Positions 52,528-61,200 of a stretch of DNA of 64,000 nt are shown piece after piece; the first letter of the stretch is position 1, and every line of letters begins with the position of its first letter. This DNA is from CAZOKZ01 sp964580585 (GTDB lineage Bacteria; Sumerlaeota; Sumerlaeia; SLMS01; JAHLLQ01). The stretch is taken from the NCBI GenBank assembly GCA_964580585.1, contig CAZOKZ010000012.1:15486-79485 (forward strand), written 5' to 3'. The translations under genes were made by a program, and so were the position numbers. The notes under the pieces were generated by a model, which worked only from the letters and a program-made list of their open reading frames with translations, did no database searches and was not told the origin of the DNA.

Positions 52528-54234
52528 ATGTCCGAAGATGACGAACAATCCACAATTACTTCCATCACCTATGCTTCGCTCGCGGGTGCACGCATCTGGT
52601 TGTCGGGTGCTGTTCCAGAGACCGAAGGAACAACGGAGGCACAGCGTGCTACGATTCTTGACTTCGTTCGCCGGTTTGCTCGGTCTGTTTTTGAACGAGG
52701 CGGGCACATCGTTCATGGGAGCCATCCAAGCTTCACGCCAGTCCTTCTGGAAGAGGCGGAACGTTATCAAAAGCGAGGCGGAATGAAGGATCGCTTGATG
52801 CTTGCTGTGTCTCGCCTTTGGTCAAAGGACACGTCGAAAGTTCCTACGGCTGATTGGCGAAAAGTCGCTATAGTTTATGAAACTCCGGAAGTAGGGGGGG
52901 AAAAAGCTCGTGATGAAAGCTTAGCCCTGCTCCGAAAGTGGATGGTCTCTCGTTGCGATGTGATTGTGGTCGTCGGCGGCAAATGGTGGCAATCGGTCGG
53001 AGGTCGGGCAGGCGTTCCACTGGAACTCGGGCTTGCGATTGAACGCGGAATCCCGTGCTTTCTTCTTGGCGGTTTGGGCGGCGCTGCGCAGGACTTCATT
53101 CAGCGGCATCCCGAAGTTCTCAACCAACTTAAGAACGGCCTTGATGAGGCTACAAACCGAGACCTTTCCACAAATACGGATGTCGGTAGCCTTGCAGAAT
53201 TGGTTTGCACTTACTTGGAACGGCTGCCACTTGTCCGAGGCGAGGGGTCGGACGGCATTTCTTTCCGAATACTGGCACTGGATGGTGGAGGGCTCAAGGG
53301 AGCATTCACCGCATCAGCGATTGCGACCTGGGAGAAACAAACTGGCCTTAAGGTAGTTGATCATTTCGATCTCATAGCAGGGACTTCAACAGGGGGCATT
53401 CTCGCTCTTGGTTTGGGTTTAGGGCTTTCAGGTCAACAGATACTTAACTTCTACCGCAAGCGCGGTCCAGTGATTTTCCCAGTGACGCGAATTCGTGGCA
53501 GATTTTGGCACACCACCCGACACATTCTATTACCGAAGTACTCCCAGCAGATATTGCTTCGAGAGTTGGAGGCGGCCTTCTACAATGATGCTAACCCGAT
53601 TTCTCTAAGAAATTCCCGTTGTCGATTAGTTATTCCGACCTACCACGCGGTAGCAGGCGCCTCCCATCAGTTTCGGACGCCCCACCATCCGGACCTGACG
53701 GCGGACGCCGACACCGAGGCCGCTCACGCTGCTCTCGCTACTGCGGCAGCCCCGACTTTTTTCAGCGCGGCAAGAATTTCGAACATGGTATCAGAGAGCA
53801 GTTATTTTGACGGAGGAGTCTGGGCGAATTCACCAGCCATGGCAGCAATCATCGAAGCAGTATGTTTCCTCCGAAGGCCGCTGGAGCGAATTGATGTTCT
53901 GAGCGTTGGAACAACTGAAGAACCATTCTCAGCTCGGCAACAAACGCGCGCAGGAATTCTTGGCTGGTTATGGAAGAGGAGAATTCTTGAGCTTCTTATG
54001 AATGTGCAGCAAGAGTCCTCTCTTCGCCTCGCGCGGCATCTTGTGGGCGACGCGAGATTTCTACGCGTCAACGCTGTCACTGCTCCCGGTAGCTATTGTC
54101 TGGATGGACCCAGAGAGATCGACGAGTTGGCTGATCTTGGCAACCGGGCCGCGCTTGCGCCGGAAATCCTAGGGCAAGTCAGGTCGCGCTTCCTGAATGG
54201 TGTTTCAGTAACGCCTTGGGAACGATTTCCCTGA
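52528..54234 (+). CDS. SLOG-domain/patatin-like phospholipase fusion
   Basis: A 568-residue likely effector. Residues ~20-200 look like a SLOG (LSDAT-type) nucleotide-sensing domain: ARIWLSGAVPE, GGHIVHGSHPSFTPVLLEEA, DVIVVVGG, then GVPLELGLAIERGIPCFLLG and GLGG. Residues ~243-450 are patatin: DGGGLKG (252-258, oxyanion hole), GTSTG (Ser287) and DGG (Asp428). Patatins cut acyl chains from membrane phospholipids. SLOG domains bind cADPR-like signals in Thoeris ThsA, so a ligand made by the two upstream TIR proteins is the natural hypothesis. It is the third gene of the operon, 39 bp after the second. There is no signal peptide. The C-terminal ~100 residues are helical. Confidence 0.85.
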   Translation: MSEDDEQSTITSITYASLAGARIWLSGAVPETEGTTEAQRATILDFVRRFARSVFERGGHIVHGSHPSFTPVLLEEAERYQKRGGMKDRLMLAVSRLWSKDTSKVPTADWRKVAIVYETPEVGGEKARDESLALLRKWMVSRCDVIVVVGGKWWQSVGGRAGVPLELGLAIERGIPCFLLGGLGGAAQDFIQRHPEVLNQLKNGLDEATNRDLSTNTDVGSLAELVCTYLERLPLVRGEGSDGISFRILALDGGGLKGAFTASAIATWEKQTGLKVVDHFDLIAGTSTGGILALGLGLGLSGQQILNFYRKRGPVIFPVTRIRGRFWHTTRHILLPKYSQQILLRELEAAFYNDANPISLRNSRCRLVIPTYHAVAGASHQFRTPHHPDLTADADTEAAHAALATAAAPTFFSAARISNMVSESSYFDGGVWANSPAMAAIIEAVCFLRRPLERIDVLSVGTTEEPFSARQQTRAGILGWLWKRRILELLMNVQQESSLRLARHLVGDARFLRVNAVTAPGSYCLDGPREIDELADLGNRAALAPEILGQVRSRFLNGVSVTPWERFP

Positions 54235-54245
54235 TGATGTGGTTA

Positions 54246-55380
54246 GGGGACTTTCAGTGCAAAGGTTTAGTGCACCCATACGATGATTGTAGCGGCATCG
54301 GGAAATAATCTATAGCGTTTGCCAGAATTCATGTCCGAATGGCGCATGTTTGTTGGTTGAGGGGTTTGCGTTCGAGCGCCCAGTTGAGTGCTTTGTCCAC
54401 GCGCTCGGTGAGAGCGTCGCGGTCTTTGGCGACGAAGTCGGCAAACCACTTGGCTTTGATGACCAGCCACAGGCGCTCGATGGGGTTGAGATCGGGCGAA
54501 TACGGCGGCAAAAACATCGGCTCGAATCGCCCCCACCGCAGCTGCTTGGATTTGTGCCACGAAGCGTTGTCCAATATTAAAATCTGGCGCGCGCGTTCGG
54601 GTTTCAAATCCTTGTTTGCTTCGTCGAGGAACATCTGAAAAACTTCGGCATCCGAGTGCGAAAATTCCAGCAAAAACGCTTCGCCTGTGCGCGGGCAAAC
54701 CATGCCGCACACGTTGATGCGCAGGTGGTCGCCGTTTTTCGTGACGCGCGGTTTGCTGCCTTTTTTCGCCCACCGCCGACGCGGTCGCGGGTCGCCTTCG
54801 ATGCCGGTTTCGTCTTGGAACCATAGTTCGACGTCTCCGTCCCCCATGAGGCGATCGACCTTCTCGCAGAAGGCGATTCGTTGTTTTTCGTCCTGGCGGT
54901 CGGGCCAGGGACGGGGCACCTTGAGGGTAAAACCGCGTTCGTGAAACAAGCGCACAACCGTGCGATAACTCACTTCTGTCTCCGTATTTTCCGCCAGCCA
55001 GCCGTGGAACTTTTTCGCTGTCCAATGCGTTTCGTCGGCCTGCGAAGGGTCCGCGATGATCGTCTCGAAGTACTCCTTTTGCTCCTCGGCGATGATGGCT
55101 GGGCGGCCCGGATGGAGGCGGTCGACAAGGCCATCGATGCCTTGCGCGTTGAACGCCGCCACGTACCGGCGCAACGTGCGCTCACCCAGATTGAACAGCG
55201 CCATTGTTTGCTCGAACGTGATTCCGATCAACAGCGCCTTGATCGCTTGCAACCGGGCCCTGGCTTTTAGCGTAACCGAGCAAGCCGCCGCCGTATCCAA
55301 GTCGGCGGACGTCGCGTTTTCGGGGTTCGGTTGTGTTCGTTGGCGGCTCACGCCGGTAGGTAAAACACAGACTGTTCCAT
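54246..55380 (-). mobile_element. IS630-family insertion sequence
   Basis: One transposase gene (54329-55351) in an element of about 1.1 kb. Imperfect inverted ends are proposed: GGGACTTTCAGTG at 54247-54259 and the complement of CACAGACTGTTCC at 55366-55378 (9 of 13 positions), next to TA dinucleotides as expected for IS630. The exact ends are uncertain. It separates the TIR operon from the RHS locus. Confidence 0.55.
54329..55351 (-). CDS. IS630-family transposase
   Basis: A 340-residue DDE transposase. It has an N-terminal helix-turn-helix (FEQTMALFNLGERTLRRYVA) and a DDE domain: FQDETGIEGD (first Asp), ILILDNASWHKS (second Asp) and PPYSPDLNPIERLW (Glu), the standard IS630 signature. The frame is intact from MSRQRTQPNP, so the element may still be active. 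The gene reads towards the patatin gene. No frameshift site is needed to make the full protein. Confidence 0.93.
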   Translation of the reverse strand: MSRQRTQPNPENATSADLDTAAACSVTLKARARLQAIKALLIGITFEQTMALFNLGERTLRRYVAAFNAQGIDGLVDRLHPGRPAIIAEEQKEYFETIIADPSQADETHWTAKKFHGWLAENTETEVSYRTVVRLFHERGFTLKVPRPWPDRQDEKQRIAFCEKVDRLMGDGDVELWFQDETGIEGDPRPRRRWAKKGSKPRVTKNGDHLRINVCGMVCPRTGEAFLLEFSHSDAEVFQMFLDEANKDLKPERARQILILDNASWHKSKQLRWGRFEPMFLPPYSPDLNPIERLWLVIKAKWFADFVAKDRDALTERVDKALNWALERKPLNQQTCAIRT

Positions 55381-55461
55381 TAAAAAAGGGAAATCTTCAC
55401 CTTTGAGAAAATTATTTCGGCCAACTATTTTGGCAATCGCTATAAAAACACATCCTCACTC

Positions 55462-55499
55462 CACCACAAACACCTGCCACGGCTGTAGGGTTTGTGGTG
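55462..55499. terminator. Possible hairpin between the IS and the RHS locus
   Basis: Perfect 10-bp arms CACCACAAAC / GTTTGTGGTG with an 18-base loop, 50 bp beyond the stop of the membrane protein gene on the minus strand. There is no T-run, so its role as a terminator is uncertain. Confidence 0.4.
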
Positions 55500-55548
55500 A
55501 AAGCCCAGTTGCGCGTTGCGGGTGGAGCGCAGGGAAGATTTTGCCAAA

Positions 55549-56034
55549 CTATTTTTTTACTTCTTCAGAAGTCGGTCTACGTAATTTTGGTGGAAAAATA
55601 TTAAACTTCATTCTTATTCCTATCAACGCTGTGTATACAATAATAGCTATTGCAAAAGATATCCCTGTAGAAAAGATGAAAGCAAATCCATCCCACTCGG
55701 GAAGATTTGTAATTAGTTCTTTCCAAGAATTGAACGATATTACTAGGTACAACAAAGATGTTATTCTCAATTCTCTTGTATCGAAAGAAAAGAACAAAGT
55801 CTCTTTCCTCGCTATTGTCTCCTTTTTTTCTAAAGCATGAGGCGGAAAAATTTGTGTAAACAACCTCAGTATAAAGAGAACGACATAAACACATAATGAA
55901 GTCAGAAAAATCAGCAAGAAACGTTCATAAAGTGCATTGTTGCCGGATGCACCCGAAGCGCAAAAAAAAACAATGGTAACTATCATAGCAAGACAGATCA
56001 TTTCACGCAAAAGAACATGGTATTTTATTTTCAT
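55549..56034 (-). CDS. Small membrane protein, candidate RHS immunity protein
   Basis: A 161-residue membrane protein with about four hydrophobic segments (LLREMICLAMIVTIVFFCAS, FLLIFLTSLCVYVVLFILRL, ITSLLYLVISFN, GISFAIAIIVYTALIGI). It is not a named family. The gene is A+T-rich and starts 10 bp after the orphan RHS tip, with GTGAGGA before the ATG at 56034. In polymorphic toxin loci the small gene right after the toxin tip is normally its immunity gene, so it probably protects against the orphan tip. The membrane location suggests that the toxin acts in or on the membrane. This rests on gene order. Confidence 0.65.
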   Translation of the reverse strand: MKIKYHVLLREMICLAMIVTIVFFCASGASGNNALYERFLLIFLTSLCVYVVLFILRLFTQIFPPHALEKKETIARKETLFFSFDTRELRITSLLYLVISFNSWKELITNLPEWDGFAFIFSTGISFAIAIIVYTALIGIRMKFNIFPPKLRRPTSEEVKK

Positions 56035-56044
56035 AAAATCCTCA

Positions 56045-57802
56045 CTAATCATCAACTTTTGGACGTTTATTTTCATCTATAAAATCCCAAATAATACTTG
56101 TAAAGTTTGGAGCAATGACCTGTGTACCAGCTGACCAGCCTATGGAATCCCATAGGTCATCAGCTATCACAGAACCTTCACCAAACCCACTCCCTGAACT
56201 TGCACTGTTGTCTCCTATGGCGCCAAATAATCCTCCCAACACACCATTTGTTGCTGCTTTCCCCACATGATCACCATTAATTAAAGCTTGCGCCACATTG
56301 GAGTAAAGTCCTGATCTTGACCCAAGATCACCGCCCTCATCTGCTAATACCATACCAAGTGCACTACCGCAAAAATCGCCAACAAAGGCATCTATAATAT
56401 CTTTATTACTACCTGGCGTTTTTGAACGATCAAATGCTCCTTCTGAACCTGCCGAAATAGCTCCAATGGCACGTGCACCTGACGCAGCAACACCAGCAGC
56501 AGTTCCGCCCGAAATCGCCCCCACAGTTCCACATGTTGCTGCATATGGAGCTGCGATTCCAGCAGTTGCCAAAGTGATGGCTGTCTTTTTTGAATTTTCT
56601 TTTGTCCACAATGTGGCAAAGCATCCCCCAACATATGCACCTGCACGAGAATAGGGACCTGTATTTGGATTGTTGATTATGGCAAGATAATAATTTTGAG
56701 CATCTTGGGCACATTGTTCTCCCGCCAGTAAACCATATTTGTCACGATAGTTTATTGGGTTTCCTCCAACATAGGCATAATAGTTCCAGCCTCCTCTCAA
56801 TCCTATAGGGTCACCCTGCATAAAGCGTTTGGATCGTGGATCATAAGTTCTATTTCTGTATTGATAAATTTCTAAATTCGCGTCCCACTCGCGGCCGGTG
56901 TACAGCATCCGGTTCTCATACAACGAACTGGCGATTAAAGAACCGACGCTGTCGTAGAACGTGGGTAAACCATATGGTTCGTATTCATAACTTTCAACGA
57001 TGACACCAGTTTCGTCCACCAACGCCAATACACTGCTTAAATGATCACGTAGGTAGTAGTAGGTTTTCCAAGCGGTACCTTCTTTCTTCACGAATCCCAG
57101 TTGGCCGTCTATTCCAATACCACCAAGGATGTAAACTATTTTTGGCGAAAGGCTGTTATCCGTATCCGCAATGGTTTCCCAGCCTTTGGTATATATATGA
57201 CATTCACTCTGATCTGAAAGTCTGCGATTACCAACGTCATACTTCCACTCTTTAGTCGAAGAATCCGGCAGTTCTGCTGCAATCATGCGGTTCAGCGCAT
57301 CGTATTCATAGTTCCATTCCAAATACGTGCCGATGGGATAATCGCCAACGACTTTGCGAATCAAATTCAACCGGTCGTCGTAGAAATAAAGCGTGTCGGA
57401 ATCAGCCAAGTAATCCACTGGAATCGTCGAAACGGTTTCGTAACCGGACGGCTCTTGAGCGTCGCGTAGAGCTTCGAATTCGACTTGAACGGTCAGCGTT
57501 GCGTTCGATGCGGGCGGCGTAAATTGCGCCACGACGGCGTAACTTCCCGTTTCGCGATAGTCCGTCCCCGTCGCGGCGCAGCAATCGACGGTCGCGTCGC
57601 CTTGCCAGAGCACGTTCGCGCCGTTTTTGACCGTCACGCGGGCGGAAACGATGTTCACATTCTCGTCCACGTCGAACGTGCCTTCGACGGGCAGCGACAA
57701 CATCGGCAACGCGCCCGCGAGCGTCGCGCTGGAGAGTTGATTGTGGCTGCTGGTTACGGTGCCCATGGTGATCGTCAATTCGTCCGACGTATAAACTCGC
57801 AA
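56045..57802 (-). pseudogene. Orphan RHS tip: 5'-truncated RHS core with an alternative C-terminal toxin
   Basis: A 585-residue frame matching the C-terminal RHS core of the large protein next door: GTFDVDENVNIVSARVTVK, YDALNRM, YGLPTFYDS, RTYDPRSKRFMQGDPIGL. Homology runs from about 57776 to 56747 and then stops, and the last ~230 residues differ (YGLLAGEQCAQDAQNYYLAI, then glycine/alanine-rich helices and GSGFGEGSVIADDLWD). The frame opens with a TTG and no secretion signal, directly behind the neighbouring immunity gene, so it is a displaced tip cassette rather than a free-standing gene. Such tips can be recombined back onto the full-length RHS. The toxin activity is not recognisable. Confidence 0.8.
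56747..57776 (-). repeat. RHS-core direct repeat, orphan copy
   Basis: About 1,030 bp, closely matched by 58899-59925 in the same orientation. It covers the end of the RHS core up to the sequence coding for NPINYRD. Confidence 0.85.
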
Positions 57803-57807
57803 ATAAA

Positions 57808-58230
57808 TTATGGTACTCCTAGTATCCGATCTGTGACTAAAACTCCTTCCTTGGAGAACTCCATATAGTGTCCTTTCACCAAATTGAATGAATAACTACT
57901 ACTCGTAGTCGGTAAACCAATAGATGAGATAATAATGGAACCGTTTTTACGTTTTTTTGGATCATATACCGATATGCGTAAATCGCATTCAGTCCAACCG
58001 CTATATATCAAAAACTCTGCTGTTCCATATTCATCTGTAATTTTTACTTCACTGTATGTAGAATCACAACTATCATGACCCACTATTTCAAGATTATCAA
58101 TTGGTTCTCCCTCTTCATCTACTATATTGATCCTAATCTGAAGTGGAACGGGAGGATTTCCTTGAATAGTTGTACATCCACTTAGAAGAATAGACGATAT
58201 CCAAGCAAAAATGCAGAACATTCTTTTCAT
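57808..58230 (-). CDS. Small lipoprotein, candidate RHS immunity protein
   Basis: A 140-residue lipoprotein. MKRMFCIFAWISSILLSGCT has a lipobox (LSGC), and the mature part is beta-rich, with VDEEGEPIDNLEIVGHDSCD and DEYGTAEFLIYSG, like a carboxypeptidase-regulatory or transthyretin-like domain. It starts 11 bp after the stop of the large RHS protein, with AGGA before the ATG. Order and size match an immunity gene for the RHS tip, and an outer-membrane or periplasmic anchor suggests it blocks the toxin outside the cytoplasm. Immunity function is inference from position. Confidence 0.7.
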   Translation of the reverse strand: MKRMFCIFAWISSILLSGCTTIQGNPPVPLQIRINIVDEEGEPIDNLEIVGHDSCDSTYSEVKITDEYGTAEFLIYSGWTECDLRISVYDPKKRKNGSIIISSIGLPTTSSSYSFNLVKGHYMEFSKEGVLVTDRILGVP

Positions 58231-58241
58231 GTTAATATCCT

Positions 58242-61200
58242 TTAATAGAGTCTGATAGGTAGTTTTTTCGGACGCTGATAGATAAGATCATGCCGCTCGA
58301 TTGCATCGGGTATTCCATCACCATTAATATCCCATGGTTTTTGAAGTATATCCGGTATGCGGTCTCCGTTTGCATCAGGGTCATGTGGTCCAAGAATAAT
58401 AATCCCAACACCCGCACCTACTTTTGCTGGCCCTAAAGCTGGAGGTACAAGCAATCCTATTCCAAGACCTGCAGTATTTGCAACAACATCACCTGTAGAA
58501 TCGACTATCCAGGGTAATATTCCTTGCATCCTGCATTCCCCTTCCATCGAGCCTAAATCAATAGTCTCATGCGCAACACCACCTATCCAAATAAACGGTG
58601 CGGAAAAAGGACCATGGTTACTTGCTAGCGCGGCATTGGTAGCACAATGCCAACTATGCATTCCATTATTAGGGTCTCCTTTGTACCTAGGATTCGCCAT
58701 GTCAATTTCGTCGTGAATGCTTTGAGGAACCAAAAAATCACCAGTCGGAGCTTTTACCCATTGGTCATTAATATCTTTTGGTATTCCGATAATAAACCCT
58801 GGATCACCGTCAATTATTCCCTTAATTGGTACACCAATTATTGGTGGTAAATAATCATGGAAAAAATCACCTAATTTCGATAACCCCATTGGATCAATAT
58901 AGTTTACCGGATTGCCACCCACATACGCGTAATAATTCCATCCGCCGTTTAATCCAATCGGATCGCCCTGCATGAAGCGTTTCGATCTGGGGTCATACGT
59001 TCTGTACCGATAGTGATACATCTCAAGATCGGCGTCCCACTCACGTCCCGTGTAAAGCATGCGGTTGCCGACAAACGAATCGGCTATTAATGTTCCGGTG
59101 CTGTCGTAGAACGTTGGCAAACCGTAGGGTTCGTATTCATAAGATTCGACAATCGCACCGGTTTCATCGACGAGAGCCAGGACACTACCAAGGTGATCAC
59201 GCAAATAATAATACGTGCTCCACTCCGTCCCTTCTTTCTTCACGAAGCCTAATTGCCCGTCCATGCCGCCGCCGAGAATGTAAACTATATTAGGCGAAAG
59301 GCTGTCATCGGTATCTGCAATTGTTTCCCATCCGGGGCCGTAAATATGGTTGCCGTCGGAGCCGCCCAGACGCCGCGTTTGCGCGTCGTAAGTCCATTCT
59401 TTTCGTTCGTTGCTTGGCAATTCCGCTGCCGTCATTCTGTTCAGCGCGTCGTATTCATAGTCCCATTCTAAATATGTGCCGCTGGGATAGTCTCCGACGA
59501 CTTTCTTAATTAAGTTCAACCGGTCGTCGTAAAAGTACAATGTATCCGAGTCGGCCATGTAATCGACATAAGTCGTTTCAACTGTCTCATAACCCGAGGG
59601 GTCCTGAGAATCACGCTTGGCTTCCGTGGTAACAACAATCTCGAACGTGGTGTTCGAAGTTGGCGGCGTGAACTGCGCCACAACAGCGTAACTTCCCGTT
59701 TCGCGGTAGTCCGTCCCCGTTGCGGCGCAGCAATCGACGGTCGCATCATCTTGCCAGAGCACGTTCGCGCCGTCTTTGACCGTCACGCGCGCGGAAACAA
59801 TGTTCACGTCCTCGTCCACGTCAAACGTGCCTTCAACAGGCAGCGACAGCGTCGGCAACGCGCCCGCGAGCGTCGCGGTGGTAAGCTGGTTGTGCGTGCC
59901 GGTTGCGGTGCCCATGGTGATCGTCGTCGAATGGTCGTCGAGCGATACTGACTCCAAATTATTGACGATATCAAGCTGGAAATCCCACTCGCGCAACTCC
60001 GTCCCCGTGCCGTCTTTGCGGATTTCGTTCGCGAGCCGCCCGAGCGAATCGTACGTGAACAGCCGCTGGCGGAAGAGTGCGAACGTCTTTTGAACACCAC
60101 TGACCGTCGGCGTGATGGTCGAAGAACCGGGCTCGACCAGCGGATCGGTCGTGGCGCGATATTCGCGCATTTCGCTGATAAAGTACGGATATTCGCCGTC
60201 GAGATGAATCGCGCTGCTCCAGTCCATGCCGCCGTATTCGTATTCCAGCCGCAGCAGCGGGTCTCCGTCCCTGTTTAGGTACGTGACCGCCGTCGCGCGG
60301 CCCAGCGCATCGACTTCCGAGAACGTGGAAATGCCCGAGGAACCGGCGCCTTGCGTGATGTCCATCTGATCGACGCGGCCCGAACCGGCCAGATAATTGT
60401 AGTCCACCGCAATGTCGTCGGGAGCGGAACCGCCCAGGTCGGACAAATCGACATCGACGCTCGTGACGCGGCCAAGGCCCTGCGAATCGTACGTGAACGA
60501 GTAATCGCCCACGGGTGTGTTGACATCGGTGACCGTGGAACTGTTCGCGTGGTACGCGATGGTAATATCGGCGGTCGGATCGCCGGAAAGGAAACCGTAC
60601 TCGGTCCGCGCGGTCGTCGGACGCGAGAAATTATCGTACGCCATCGTCAGGCGGCTCGTCTCCGTCCCCGTGACGGTTTGACCGTCGTCGGTGTAATCGG
60701 TTTGCGCGATTCCCCGCGCGAACGTGCCGATCAAATAATTCGCGTCGCCCGGAAAATACGGCGCGAGCGAATTAGGCGAAGTGTAGGAATCGTACGAATA
60801 CGCGATTTCCACGTCGCCTCCGGCGTGCGTCGTGTCGCTTGGCGTATTGCGCACGTCGAGCGATTCGATATGCCCCCAATCGTCGTAATCGTACATCACG
60901 ATGGAATCCACGGTCGAGTTGGTGAGCGTGCCATCGGCGCTAATACCTGCGCCAACCGTCGCGGACCAGTCCCACGCCACGCGGCGCGTAATGCGTCGAA
61001 CGGCTCCGTTTGGATCGTAATAATAATGATTGCCGTGTTCGTCCAGGTCTTGATTCGCACGCATGCAACCGCAACTGGACTGAGCGAAGTTGCGGCGATA
61101 AACATTGCTATCGGGTCCGGTGAGCGTTTTCAAAACGCCGCTTTCGTCGTATTCGCGTTGCGAAGACGATTCCACGGTCGAGCCGTCGCGACCCAGGAAT

